From: Celeribacter persicus
GTDB taxonomy: Bacteria; Pseudomonadota; Alphaproteobacteria; Rhodobacterales; Rhodobacteraceae
Length of the DNA: 64,000 bases
Direction: 5' to 3'
Assembly: GCF_003050785.1 (NCBI RefSeq)
Contig: NZ_QAOH01000010.1
Span: 1 to 64,000 of the forward strand
The position numbers and the translations under genes are program-made. The notes under the pieces were generated by a model that made no database searches, was not told where the DNA came from, and worked only from the letters and a program-made list of their open reading frames with translations. Numbering within the stretch: position 1 is the stretch's first letter; each line of letters begins with the position of its first letter. This document shows, piece by piece, positions 35,620-43,956 of this stretch.

Positions 35620-37464
35620 TTACTTGGCGCTGTCCGGCAGGATACGCACTCCGCCCTTGTCCGCCGAAGAGGCGAACATCGCATAGGCCTTGAGTGCGGT
35701 GGAGACTGCGCGCGGGCGCGGCGCGGCGGGTTTCCACGGCAGCGGCCCTTTCGCTTCGCGGCGCGCGGCCAGAGTGGCGTCGTCCACCTTGAGATTGATC
35801 GACCGGTTCGGGATGTCGATCTCGACGGTATCGCCGGTTTCCACCAATCCGATCAGACCGCCTTCGGCCGCCTCAGGCGAAACGTGGCCGATCGAGAGAC
35901 CAGAGGTGCCGCCGGAGAACCGCCCGTCGGTCAGAAGCGCGCATTTCTTACCCAGCCCTTTGGATTTCAGGTACGACGTCGGATAGAGCATTTCCTGCAT
36001 CCCCGGCCCGCCCTGCGGGCCTTCGTAGCGGATGATCACGACCTCACCGGCCTCGACCTTGCGGGTCAGGATGCCTTCGACGGCGTCGTCCTGAGACTCG
36101 AACACATGCGCTGGGCCGGAGAATTTCAGGATGCTGTCATCCACACCGGCGGTTTTCACGATACAGCCGCGCTCGGCGATATTGCCGAACAGAACCGCCA
36201 GGCCGCCATCTTTCGAGAACGCATGTTCGACGGAGCGGATCACGCCGTTTTCGCGGTCGGTGTCGAGTTCCTTATAGCGGTTCTCGGTCGAAAATGCCTG
36301 TGTCGTGCGCACACCGCCGGGGGCGGCGCGGAAGAAGGTCTCGACCTCCGGATCGTTGGCGACCTTGACGTCCCATTTAGAGATTGCCTGCGCCATGGTG
36401 TCGGAATGCACCGTGCGCACATCGCCATGTAGCAAGCCGCCACGATAGAGCTCGCCCAAGATGCCAAAGATGCCACCGGCGCGGTGGACGTCTTCCATAT
36501 GAACGTTGTGGATGTTCGGCGCGACCTTGCAGATGCCCGGCACCTTGCGCGACAGGCGGTCGATGTCCTGCATGGTGAAATTCACCTCACCCTCATGCGC
36601 AATGGCGAGAAGGTGCAACACCGTGTTCGTGGAACCGCCCATGGCGATGTCGAGGCTCATCGCGTTCTCGAACGCCTCGAAGGTCGCGATCTCGCGCGGC
36701 AGAAGGCCTTTTTCCTCAGCTTCATAGTGGCGCTTGGTGATCTCGACGATCTTGCGCCCGGCCTCAAGGAACAGGTTCTTGCGGTCGGCATGCGTCGCAA
36801 GTGTAGACCCGTTGCCCGGAAGCGCCAGACCCAGCGCCTCAGCCAGACAGTTCATCGAGTTGGCGGTGAACATCCCGGAGCAGGAGCCACAGGTCGGACA
36901 GGCATTCTGTTCGAACGCATCCACCTGCTCGTCGGTGTATTGATCATCGGCGGCGGCAACCATCGCATCCACGAGGTCCACGGCGCGTTCCAGATCGCCG
37001 ATCTGCACCTTGCCCGCTTCCATCGGGCCGCCGGAGACAAAGATCACCGGGATGTTGAGGCGCATGGCGGCCATCATCATGCCAGGGGTGATCTTGTCGC
37101 AGTTGGAGATGCAGACCATCGCATCGGCGCAATGAGCGTTGACCATGTATTCGACCGAATCCGCGATCACTTCGCGCGAGGGCAGGGAATAGAGCATCCC
37201 GTCATGGCCCATGGCGATACCGTCATCCACCGCGATGGTGTTGAACTCTTTCGCCACACCGCCGGTTTTCTCGATTTCGCGGGCGACCATCTGGCCAAGG
37301 TCCTTGAGGTGGACGTGGCCGGGGACGAATTGCGTGAACGAGTTCACCACCGCAATGATCGGCTTGCCGAAATCGCTGTCTGTCATGCCGGTCGCGCGCC
37401 AAAGGCCGCGGGCACCGGCCATGTTGCGACCATGGGTAGAACGACGGGATCTGTAATGTGGCAT
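35620..37464 (-). CDS. ilvD: Dihydroxy-acid dehydratase
   Basis: A 614-residue iron-sulfur enzyme that dehydrates 2,3-dihydroxy acids to the 2-oxo acid precursors of valine and isoleucine. Family blocks: [19 protein letters not shown] (about residue 120) with a cluster cysteine, [19 protein letters not shown] (about residue 193) with further cysteines, and [22 protein letters not shown] near the C-terminus. ATG 37464 gives [15 protein letters not shown], the usual start. Length is standard. The cluster type (2Fe-2S or 4Fe-4S) cannot be read directly. Its product is used by ilvE at 13.4 kb. Confidence 0.96.
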   Translation of the reverse strand: MPHYRSRRSTHGRNMAGARGLWRATGMTDSDFGKPIIAVVNSFTQFVPGHVHLKDLGQMVAREIEKTGGVAKEFNTIAVDDGIAMGHDGMLYSLPSREVIADSVEYMVNAHCADAMVCISNCDKITPGMMMAAMRLNIPVIFVSGGPMEAGKVQIGDLERAVDLVDAMVAAADDQYTDEQVDAFEQNACPTCGSCSGMFTANSMNCLAEALGLALPGNGSTLATHADRKNLFLEAGRKIVEITKRHYEAEEKGLLPREIATFEAFENAMSLDIAMGGSTNTVLHLLAIAHEGEVNFTMQDIDRLSRKVPGICKVAPNIHNVHMEDVHRAGGIFGILGELYRGGLLHGDVRTVHSDTMAQAISKWDVKVANDPEVETFFRAAPGGVRTTQAFSTENRYKELDTDRENGVIRSVEHAFSKDGGLAVLFGNIAERGCIVKTAGVDDSILKFSGPAHVFESQDDAVEGILTRKVEAGEVVIIRYEGPQGGPGMQEMLYPTSYLKSKGLGKKCALLTDGRFSGGTSGLSIGHVSPEAAEGGLIGLVETGDTVEIDIPNRSINLKVDDATLAARREAKGPLPWKPAAPRPRAVSTALKAYAMFASSADKGGVRILPDSAK

Positions 37465-37598
37465 CTTGTTTTCTTTCCGCTACGACTGATCACCCGCAAA
37501 ACGAGCGTTGACGCTCCTTAAATCTTTCGGAGCGTCATTTCCAGTCACCATGGGCTGTGCGATCTTGAACAAAGTTGCTGAAACGACCGCGAAACAGG

Positions 37599-38657
37599 TC
37601 AGATCAGCTTTTTCTTGCGCTTGAGCGTCTCGCCATAGGCAATGGAGGGTTCCAGCGTGATCACCTCACCGCCGGGCGCGTCCGGCGTTTCGACCCGTTT
37701 GGCGATGATCTGGGCGGCGGCGCGCCCGATCTCAAGGCGACAGGCGTCCATGGTCGCGAGTTTGCGTGGCAGACCGTCGAGGAATTCGATGCCGTTGAAG
37801 CCCGCCAAACCGATCTGTCCTGGCACGTCAATGCCATTGTCGAGGCAATACATCAACCCGCCGGCCCCGATCATGTCATTCGAGTAATAAAGGAAATCCA
37901 GCGGGTTCTCCTCGTTGCGCTTGAGGATCGCCTCGGTCATCTCGCGGCCCTTCTTGAGTGCGGAACCGCCCGAATAGAATTCGCTGTCGGCAATTTCGAG
38001 TTTCGCCTTGGCGAGCACCTGGGTGAACCCCTCGAAGCGTTTGCGGGCGCGGTGATCGAGCGGCATCTTGGTGCCGAGAAACCCGATGCGCTTGTATCCC
38101 GCGTCAATGATCGCCTGCGCCATCTTGCGCCCCGCGCGACGATGCGAAATCCCCACCGCCGAGTCGATCGGCTCGCCGTCCGTATCCATGATCTCGACAA
38201 TCGGAATACCCGCGGCCCCGAGCATCGCCTTGGCGGCTTCGGTATGTTCGAGCCCGGCGATGATCACACCGGAAGGGCGCCAGGACAGCATCTGATAGAG
38301 CACCGCCTCTTCGCGTTCCGGTTTGTAATTGGTAATTCCGACGACGGGCTGAAGTTCGGTGCCTTCCAGCACCTCGTTGATCCCCGTCATGACTTCCGGG
38401 AAGACCATGTTGGACATGGAAGGGATGATGACGGCCACGAGGTTGACGCGCGAGGAGGCCAGTGCGCCCGCGATCTTGTTCGGCACATAGCCAAGCTCGC
38501 GCGCGGCTTCCAGAACCTTAGCGCGGGTGGTTTCCGACACGTCGCCACGATTGCGCAACACCCGGCTCACAGTCATTTCAGACACGCCGGAGGCTTCGGA
38601 CACGTCGCGCAACGTCAATGGCCGTTTGGGAGGCATATTTCCGGAACCCTGCGACAT
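37599..38657 (-). CDS. LacI-family transcriptional repressor (GntR-like)
   Basis: A 352-residue regulator. The N-terminal helix-turn-helix with hinge is TLRDVSEASGVSEMTVSRVL (residues 15-34) followed by GYVPNKIAGALAS; the rest is a periplasmic-binding-protein-like effector domain (IIPSMSNMVFPEVMTGI; LDFLYYSNDMIGAGGLMYC). It resembles gluconate-type repressors, but no sugar genes are adjacent; ilvD lies downstream. ATG 38657 has GGAGGG seven bases upstream. A palindrome that fits the GntR/LacI consensus lies 84 bases upstream at 38741-38754, so autoregulation is likely. Confidence 0.85.
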   Translation of the reverse strand: MSQGSGNMPPKRPLTLRDVSEASGVSEMTVSRVLRNRGDVSETTRAKVLEAARELGYVPNKIAGALASSRVNLVAVIIPSMSNMVFPEVMTGINEVLEGTELQPVVGITNYKPEREEAVLYQMLSWRPSGVIIAGLEHTEAAKAMLGAAGIPIVEIMDTDGEPIDSAVGISHRRAGRKMAQAIIDAGYKRIGFLGTKMPLDHRARKRFEGFTQVLAKAKLEIADSEFYSGGSALKKGREMTEAILKRNEENPLDFLYYSNDMIGAGGLMYCLDNGIDVPGQIGLAGFNGIEFLDGLPRKLATMDACRLEIGRAAAQIIAKRVETPDAPGGEVITLEPSIAYGETLKRKKKLI

Positions 38658-38715
38658 GACGTGACCCTCCTGAATGTTTTGAATTATTCTCCTCAGTTTA
38701 CATCATAAAACGGCC

Positions 38716-38744
38716 TTGTCCACGCGTTGCGGAGCGAATATGTT
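38716..38744 (+). promoter_or_regulatory. Candidate plus-strand promoter overlapped by the LacI-type operator
   Basis: TTGTCC (38716-38721) and TATGTT (38739-38744) are spaced by 17 bases and match four of six positions in each sigma70 consensus box. The operator palindrome covers the -10 box and the expected start site. This would drive RNA into the gene-free stretch that ends in the hairpin at 38863-38899. Confidence 0.35.
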
Positions 38745-38754
38745 ATCGCTAACA
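38741..38754. promoter_or_regulatory. LacI/GntR-type operator palindrome
   Basis: TGTTATCGCTAACA has TGTTA/TAACA half sites around a central TCGC. It is close to the gluconate-repressor type TGTTACCGGTAACA, as expected for a site recognised by the LacI-family protein encoded 84 bases away. Confidence 0.55.
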
Positions 38755-38899
38755 AATTCGATTGTGCACATTGTGGGCAAGCTGTCGCTCACACAGTGTC
38801 AATCGTGCAAAATATCTGTATGTTTCGACCGCATGTTCGGTGGGTCGCGACTTGCAGATCGTAAAAGGGGGAGCGGTGGGCCAACTTGCTCCCCCTTTT
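38751..38899 (+). ncRNA. Possible small RNA ending in an orphan terminator
   Basis: This 309-base gene-free interval (38658-38966) has no convincing protein gene. Downstream of the candidate promoter, GATTG (38760-38764) pairs with CAATC (38800-38804) with extra TGTG/CACA pairing inside, followed by a perfect terminator hairpin. A transcript of about 150 bases would result. A 14-codon open frame at 38820-38864 has no ribosome site. Purely predicted. Confidence 0.35.
38863..38899. terminator. Strong orphan hairpin terminator
   Basis: A perfect 12-bp stem AAAAGGGGGAGC/GCTCCCCCTTTT with a 13-base loop. It is equally usable on either strand. On the plus strand no gene precedes it; on the minus strand it lies 166 bases after the AraC gene stop, beyond the antisense of the tRNA. 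Confidence 0.8.
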
Positions 38900-38966
38900 C
38901 ATGTTCTGCGTTTCACACGTTCGCCTCTTGTCTCCGAACCCCGCTCCCGGCTAAGAGGGAGCGCGT

Positions 38967-39043
38967 GGCCCCGTGGCTCAACTGGATAGAGCAGCCCCCT
39001 CCTAAGGGGCAGGTTGCAGGTTCGAATCCCGCCGGGGTCACCA
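38967..39043 (+). tRNA. tRNA-Arg (anticodon CCT)
   Basis: A 77-base cloverleaf with encoded CCA. The acceptor GGCCCCG pairs with CGGGGTC, the anticodon loop CTCCTAA is closed by GCCCC/GGGGC, and the T-arm carries GGTTCGAATCC. The dehydrogenase island begins directly downstream, but I found no second copy of the tRNA 3' end that would mark an integration. Confidence 0.95.
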
Positions 39044-39064
39044 TTTTCCGCCTATTCGACCGTC

Positions 39065-39988
39065 TCAGTGACGCTGAGGCGTTGCTCGTCTCAAGGTGTC
39101 GGAGGGGCGTTCGCCGAACATGGCGCGATAGCTTTGCGAGAACCGGCCCCAATGGTAATAGGCGAATTCCATGCTGACATCCGATACCCGTGTGGTGCGC
39201 GGGTCTGAAAAGCGCAGCCGGCGATGCACTTCGCTGAGCCGACGCCCCTTAAGCATATCGTCGAGCGTCATACCGGTCCGCTCCAGACAGGCGGCGCGCA
39301 GGGTCGTGCGCTCCCGGTCAAGTTGTTTCGCCAGATGACTCACGCTCAGCTTGTCGAAAGGCAGGCTGTCGCAGGCGTCGAGAATATCCGTCATCACACC
39401 ACGGGGTAGTTTTCGCGACCGGTGCCGTGTGGCCTCCCGCGCCCAAAGCGAAATCCGGTCGAGAAGGAGATCCGGCGCAAGGTCCAGAACGGCTTGTTGC
39501 GCGATGCCCTGACGCGCGCTTTCCATCAGCGTCAGCATCCAGTCCGCGATGCCATGGCTTTCACACGGCGTAACGGGCCGGGCACCAATGATGATGTCTT
39601 CGGGCAGACAATCCTGCGGCAGGGTCAGCATGATGTAATCGGCGTGGCTGTCGGTGAAGATATGATAGTCTTCACCTGCGACATGGATCATGCCGGTGCC
39701 CGTACCGATGGCGTTGGGCAGCCCGGTCATGGACAGACGTTTACCAAGCGAAAATCCGACGCAGACATAGCCATCGGGCACGCGGTAGATGTTTTCCATC
39801 TTCTGATTCACGGTCTCGCGATAGAGCGTGATGTCATCCCATTCCAGTGCTGCGATATGCCCTTCGAACGCCCCCGGCGACAATTGCCGGTAAAGCTGGT
39901 CCCAACCGTCGAGACCGCGTTCCTGATCGACGAAACTGTCGAACTGTGCCTCCCGGACACGGGTCCGGGGTTTGGAGTCTATGCGCAT
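39065..39988 (-). CDS. AraC-family transcriptional regulator
   Basis: A 307-residue protein. The C-terminal 100 residues form the double helix-turn-helix of the AraC/XylS family (FDKLSVSHLAKQLDRERTTL; second helix region ending with FSQSYRAMFGERPSDTLRR, where the canonical FSRxFKxxxGxxPxxYR motif is recognisable). The N-terminal 190 residues have no motif I recognise and probably bind the inducer. It is transcribed away from the amine dehydrogenase cluster across a 203-base gap, so it is the probable activator of aauB and its operon in response to an amine. ATG 39988 is used; no strong ribosome site is visible. Confidence 0.83.
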   Translation of the reverse strand: MRIDSKPRTRVREAQFDSFVDQERGLDGWDQLYRQLSPGAFEGHIAALEWDDITLYRETVNQKMENIYRVPDGYVCVGFSLGKRLSMTGLPNAIGTGTGMIHVAGEDYHIFTDSHADYIMLTLPQDCLPEDIIIGARPVTPCESHGIADWMLTLMESARQGIAQQAVLDLAPDLLLDRISLWAREATRHRSRKLPRGVMTDILDACDSLPFDKLSVSHLAKQLDRERTTLRAACLERTGMTLDDMLKGRRLSEVHRRLRFSDPRTTRVSDVSMEFAYYHWGRFSQSYRAMFGERPSDTLRRATPQRH

Positions 39989-40029
39989 CGCAAGTGACCG
40001 TAATATTTTGATTTTCCTAATTTGAGAGG

Positions 40030-40053
40030 CGCTTGAACAGGGAGTGTCAAGCG
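40030..40053. promoter_or_regulatory. Spaced dyad in the araC-aauB divergent region
   Basis: CGCTTGA (40030-40036) and TCAAGCG (40047-40053) are perfect inverted 7-mers ten bases apart, lying about midway between the divergent start codons. It is a candidate regulator-binding site, although AraC-type proteins often use direct repeats. Confidence 0.35.
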
Positions 40054-40191
40054 AGGTGGGACTGGTTTGGGTCGGGAAACGGTAAGATTCACGCGCTGCA
40101 TATTTTATAAGCGAAATTATCAGGTGAGGGCGGATAGCGCGGGCTGAAAGCCAGCCCCTATGCTGATCACGAGACCATCACCAGGAGACAG

Positions 40192-41331
40192 ATGATGAAA
40201 TCCACAACCGCCGCTTTCGTGGCGCTTGCTGCGTTGACCGGACCGGCTTTCGCACAAGACGCCATCGAACCCGAAACCCTCACCGTCAAGGAGACGATCG
40301 ACGAGGGGCCGAATCTTTTCGTGCTCGATCAGGCCTGGAAAGGCCCGTCCTCCATCAACGTGCTGGGTGCTGAAGACTTCGCGATGAAGGGCAACATGGG
40401 GCCGGGCACCACCGCCCAGATGGTGCTCTCCGCCGATGGCAAGACCATGTATACCACCTCGGTCTATTTCGAGCGCTACACCTACGGGCCGATCACCAAC
40501 GTGTTCCACACCTGGGACGTCGCGACGCTCAAGGTCAAAAGCGAATTCGAATTCGGCGTGAAAATGGCACATGTGGAGAGCCAACCCGCTCTTCTCGCTC
40601 TGTCTTCCGACGAGGCCTATGCGCTGGCGCAAAACGCCACGCCCGCGACGTCCGTGTCCGTGATCGACATTGCCGCCGGGGCCGCCATTGCCGAAGTGCC
40701 CACCCCCGGTTGCTGGGGCATCTTCCCCTCCACCACCGGCACGAAATTCACCACGATTTGCGGTGACGGTACGTTCCAGACGTATTCCTACGCCGCAGAT
40801 GGTACTTTCGGCGATCCGGGCAAGTCGGAGAAAATCTTTGACGTCGATGAAGATGCGCTCTTCACCAATGGTGTGCGGATCGGCGAAACCCTCGTGTACG
40901 TGTCCTATAACGGCAATCTCTATGTCGTCGACGACAACGGCGATGTGCCGGTGCTGACTGAGACCATCGCGCTGACCGAAGGTGTTCTTGGCAAATGGGC
41001 CCCGTCCGGCTCCGAACTGATCGCCTATAACGCCCCGACCAACACCGCTTTCGTGCTAATGCACTCCGGTTCCTATGACGGTTCCCATAAAAACGGTGCC
41101 GAGCAAATCTGGGCCGTGGACATGGAGAGCAAGACCGTCGTCGGGCGTGCCACCGCGCATCATGAAAACAGCATCCTCGTGACCCAGACCGAAGAGCCGA
41201 TGCTCTACGGTGCCAATGAAGAGGGCGAAGTTTTCCTCTACACGGTCGAGATGGGCGACGAAGTCTTCCTTGAGCAAACCGAAGAATTCGACATCTCCGG
41301 CTGGCCGACCATCATGGAACTGGATCGCTGA
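40192..41331 (+). CDS. aauB: Amine dehydrogenase large (heavy) subunit, aralkylamine/methylamine type
   Basis: A 379-residue exported beta-propeller protein. A signal peptide (MMKSTTAAFVALAALTGPAFA, residues 1-21) is followed by repeating blade-like units, for example MVLSADGKTMYTTSVYFERY and GPITNVFHTWDV, typical of the heavy subunit of TTQ amine dehydrogenases. It forms an alpha2-beta2 complex with AauA in the periplasm, oxidising primary amines to aldehyde and ammonia. ATG 40192 or 40195 follows AGGAG. Gene order B-E-D-A plus a cytochrome, without mauF or mauG, is that of the aromatic amine dehydrogenase cluster of Alcaligenes; hence the symbol. Methylamine as substrate cannot be excluded. 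Confidence 0.78.
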   Translation: MMKSTTAAFVALAALTGPAFAQDAIEPETLTVKETIDEGPNLFVLDQAWKGPSSINVLGAEDFAMKGNMGPGTTAQMVLSADGKTMYTTSVYFERYTYGPITNVFHTWDVATLKVKSEFEFGVKMAHVESQPALLALSSDEAYALAQNATPATSVSVIDIAAGAAIAEVPTPGCWGIFPSTTGTKFTTICGDGTFQTYSYAADGTFGDPGKSEKIFDVDEDALFTNGVRIGETLVYVSYNGNLYVVDDNGDVPVLTETIALTEGVLGKWAPSGSELIAYNAPTNTAFVLMHSGSYDGSHKNGAEQIWAVDMESKTVVGRATAHHENSILVTQTEEPMLYGANEEGEVFLYTVEMGDEVFLEQTEEFDISGWPTIMELDR

Positions 41332-41858
41332 TGGGAGACCTGTCGCAACTCACCTCCGCGTCGCTCACGAGCTTTCTCGTGCTCGTGTTGGCGCGCGCAG
41401 CCTTGCACAAATGGCAGGCTTTCTATGAGACGGTGGGCTTCGCGCAGGGCTACGGGCTTGTGCCCCGCCACATGGTGCCCGCGATCGTGCGGGGGCTGAC
41501 GGGGGCCGAGGCCCTCACCGTCCTCGCGCTGCTTCTCCCTTTCACCCGTCCCTTCGGCGGGCTGATGGCGGCGGGGCTGTTTGCAGGCTACGGCGCTCTG
41601 ATGGCGGCGGCTTTGCTTCGTGGACAGACGGAGATCGACTGTGGCTGCGGTGGCGCACCGCAGATCGTCTCCGGCCTGACCCTCGGACGCAATGCCGTGC
41701 TGACCGCCATGGCACTGGCCGTCGCGATGATCACCACCGGGCCTGTCGGCACCGCCGGGGCGCTCATGGCGATCACTGCCGGGATCACGCTTTTCGCGAT
41801 CTACGGCGTAGCGGAAAAACTCGCTTCCCATCTCCCCCATATCCGTCAAGCCGGATGA
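41331..41858 (+). CDS. aauE: MauE/DoxX-type membrane protein for small-subunit maturation
   Basis: A 175-residue membrane protein with about four helices of the MauE/DoxX type, and a cysteine pair at CGCGG (about residues 104-108) that suits redox relay. MauE homologues are needed, with MauD, to bring the disulfide-rich small subunit to its folded periplasmic form. The start ATG 41331 overlaps the aauB stop (TGATG). Assignment rests on size, helices and position between B and D genes. Confidence 0.72.
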   Translation: MGDLSQLTSASLTSFLVLVLARAALHKWQAFYETVGFAQGYGLVPRHMVPAIVRGLTGAEALTVLALLLPFTRPFGGLMAAGLFAGYGALMAAALLRGQTEIDCGCGGAPQIVSGLTLGRNAVLTAMALAVAMITTGPVGTAGALMAITAGITLFAIYGVAEKLASHLPHIRQAG

Positions 41859-41874
41859 GAGAGGACAGAACGAT

Positions 41875-42492
41875 ATGAACATACTCATCTTTTCCAACAT
41901 CGCCCTCTGGGTTGTCGTACTGGTGCAGATCGCAATCATCTTCGCGCTCGCCCGCCAGATCGGCATCCTTTTTGAGCGGGTTTCTCCGGTCGGGGCGATG
42001 ATTTCGGACAGCGGGCCGGATATTGGCGAAGCCGTGCCGCAGATGACCCTGCCCAATCTCAACGGGCCGGAATTTGCGCTGGGCGGGCCGGAAGGGCGGG
42101 CGCAGCTCGTGTTTTTCCTCTCCACCACCTGTCCGATCTGCAAGGCGCTTTTGCCCGCGATCAAGTCGATCCGGGACGATGAAAAAGGCTGGCTCGATGT
42201 CGCGTTGGCTTCCGACGGGCGCGAAGCGGCGCACCGGCGGCTCATCGAGGCGGAAGACCTCGGGGCCTTCCCCTATGCGCTGTCCTCCGATCTCGGCATG
42301 ACCTTCAAGGTCGCGAAACTGCCCTTTGCCGTGCTCATCGGGCCGGACGGCAAGGTGCGCGCCAAGGGTCTCGTGAACTCCCGCGAACAGCTTGAAAGCC
42401 TGTTCAACGCCTCCGAGACCGGCATTCCCTCATACCAGGCTGCGGTCGCCCAACAGATGGGCGCCACTCAATTTTCCTCCGAAAGGATCTGA
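41875..42492 (+). CDS. aauD: MauD-type thioredoxin-like protein for small-subunit disulfide formation
   Basis: A 205-residue protein with an N-terminal membrane helix (ILIFSNIALWVVVLVQIAII) and a periplasmic thioredoxin-like domain bearing CPIC (C86 and C89) in FFLSTTCPICKALLPAI. KLPFAVLIGPDGKVRAKGLV is the cis-proline end of the fold. It should act as disulfide isomerase or oxidase for AauA. ATG 41875 lies 16 bases after aauE, with AGAGGACAG upstream. Family length is usual. Confidence 0.82.
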   Translation: MNILIFSNIALWVVVLVQIAIIFALARQIGILFERVSPVGAMISDSGPDIGEAVPQMTLPNLNGPEFALGGPEGRAQLVFFLSTTCPICKALLPAIKSIRDDEKGWLDVALASDGREAAHRRLIEAEDLGAFPYALSSDLGMTFKVAKLPFAVLIGPDGKVRAKGLVNSREQLESLFNASETGIPSYQAAVAQQMGATQFSSERI

Positions 42493-42494
42493 TT

Positions 42495-43016
42495 ATGACC
42501 AGACTGATCGACAAACTTCTCAAGCAACTCGACAAGCGCGTCGAAACCGGTGCCCGCACCGCCGCACGCAGCCTTGGGCGTCGCAGCTTCATGGCGAAGG
42601 CCGGGGCCTCGGTTCTGGGCGCCGCCGTCGCGACGCCGATCCTGCCGTTCGACCGTCGCGCCAACGCTTCTGAGCTGCCGGAGGACGAATGCTCCTACTG
42701 GCGTCACTGCGCGCTGGACGGCAACCTGTGCTCCACCTCCGGCGGTTCTTTGACGCAATGTCCTCCGGGCTCGTCCGCCTCGTCGGTGTCCTGGGTCGGC
42801 ACCTGCACCAACCCGGATGATGGCAAGGATTACCTCGTCGCCTATAACGACTGCTGCGGTAAACCGTCGGTGGCCTCTGCGACCTTCTGCTACACGTCCG
42901 AGGGCGAGCGTCCGGGTTACCGCATGGGTCTCTACAATGACATCAACTGGTGCATGGCGAACACTGACAAAGGTTACCACTGCACGGTGTCCGTGGTCGT
43001 GGGCCTGGCGGAGTGA
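42495..43016 (+). CDS. aauA: Amine dehydrogenase small (light) subunit, TTQ-bearing
   Basis: A 173-residue protein. A twin-arginine signal (RR at 29-30 in SLGRRSFMAK) precedes the mature domain from about residue 58. The cofactor tryptophans are W100 (SSVSWVGTC) and W152 (DINWCMA); the catalytic aspartate is D119 and the threonine after the last Cys is T164. The mature part has ten cysteines (66, 72, 79, 89, 104, 120, 121, 132, 153, 163) instead of the twelve in the Paracoccus protein. The missing two match the C38-C86 disulfide pair. The C-terminal NWCMAN and SVVVGLAE resemble the aromatic amine enzyme more than the methylamine enzyme. No mauG-like gene for TTQ completion lies nearby. Confidence 0.85.
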   Translation: MTRLIDKLLKQLDKRVETGARTAARSLGRRSFMAKAGASVLGAAVATPILPFDRRANASELPEDECSYWRHCALDGNLCSTSGGSLTQCPPGSSASSVSWVGTCTNPDDGKDYLVAYNDCCGKPSVASATFCYTSEGERPGYRMGLYNDINWCMANTDKGYHCTVSVVVGLAE

Positions 43017-43023
43017 TCCCGAA

Positions 43024-43473
43024 TTGCGCCTTTTGACGACACTTACGGGGGCTGTGGCGCTTGCCATGGCCCTCCTCACCTTCCCGGTCTCCGCCGAGAC
43101 TCCGGAGGAGCTGTTCGAGATCCATTGCGCCGCCTGTCACAACAGTGGTGGCATTGGAAATCCCGGACTCGCACCGCCGCTGAACCGTCCCGCGTTCTGG
43201 CAGGCTCTGGGCGATAAGGCGCCCGAATATATCGCCGGGGTGGTGACCTCGGGTATGGCCGGAAAACTTGAGATTCAGGGGCAGATGTATATCGGTCTGA
43301 TCATGCCTCCTGTGGCCAGCACCACCGACGAAGAGCTTGTCGAGATCGGCACATGGGTGCTTCAGACCCTTGGTGAAACCGATGGGGTTCTGACGCAGGA
43401 GCTTTTGGACACGGCGCGTGAGACCCGTCCGACCCATGCCGATCTGCGGGCGATGCGCCCCGCTGTCGACTGA
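43024..43473 (+). CDS. Periplasmic monohaem cytochrome c of the amine dehydrogenase cluster
   Basis: A 149-residue exported cytochrome. A signal peptide (residues 1-24, ending VSA) is followed by the haem motif CAACH (C35, C38, H39) and a likely axial methionine M94 in YIGLIMPPV. The start is TTG 43024, eight bases after the aauA stop, with GGCGGAG overlapping the end of aauA as ribosome site; the frame reads further upstream within aauA but is not coding there. In the Alcaligenes aau cluster a small monohaem cytochrome follows aauA; it may accept electrons from the dehydrogenase or its partner protein. Confidence 0.78.
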   Translation: MRLLTTLTGAVALAMALLTFPVSAETPEELFEIHCAACHNSGGIGNPGLAPPLNRPAFWQALGDKAPEYIAGVVTSGMAGKLEIQGQMYIGLIMPPVASTTDEELVEIGTWVLQTLGETDGVLTQELLDTARETRPTHADLRAMRPAVD

Positions 43474-43497
43474 GCCGGTAGATTGAAAGGAGCGACC

Positions 43498-43953
43498 ATG
43501 CCTCTGTTGAAACCCCTTGTCTGCGCGCTTGCGCTTCTGCCCGCCACGCTTGCGGCGGCGGACCAGCCGAGCCGCACCGCGCATACGAATTACATTCTGC
43601 GTTGTGCGGGGTGTCATGGGTTCGAAGGCGGCGGTACGCCGGAGGGCGGTATCCCGGCCTTTCCGAACAGTGTGGGCTATATCGCGGGCACCGAGATGGG
43701 CCGCACCTACATGATGCATGTGCCCGGCGTGGTGGGGGCGTCGCTGAACGATCGTGAGATCGCCGAGGTGATGAACTACGTGCTCGATGTCTGGGGCGAA
43801 ACCGACAGCAGCGAGGCTCCGGTGTATTTCACCGAAGAGGAAGTCACCCGTCGCCGCGCCGAGGAGGTGCCTGATGTGGTCGCCTACCGTCGTCTTGCGG
43901 TTGATGAGCTTACCGAGATGGGGATCACTGTCGCGGAATATCCCTGGCCCTGA
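43498..43953 (+). CDS. Second periplasmic monohaem cytochrome c
   Basis: A 151-residue exported protein with a signal peptide (MPLLKPLVCALALLPATLAA), the haem motif CAGCH (C36, C39, H40) and methionines in MGRTYMMHVPGV as possible sixth ligand. A charged C-terminal tail (EEEVTRRRAEEVPD) follows helix VMNYVLDVWGE. ATG 43498 has AAAGGAG six bases upstream, which fixes the start over an in-frame TTG at 43483. It ends the aau operon and is probably a further electron carrier between dehydrogenase and oxidase. It ends three bases before the convergent regulator-like gene. Confidence 0.78.
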   Translation: MPLLKPLVCALALLPATLAAADQPSRTAHTNYILRCAGCHGFEGGGTPEGGIPAFPNSVGYIAGTEMGRTYMMHVPGVVGASLNDREIAEVMNYVLDVWGETDSSEAPVYFTEEEVTRRRAEEVPDVVAYRRLAVDELTEMGITVAEYPWP

Positions 43954-43956
43954 CGG

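Noticed and set aside
38716-39177. A plus-strand open frame spanning the operator, terminator and tRNA-Arg
   Set aside because: It reads through a tRNA gene and a terminator and has no ribosome site or domain.
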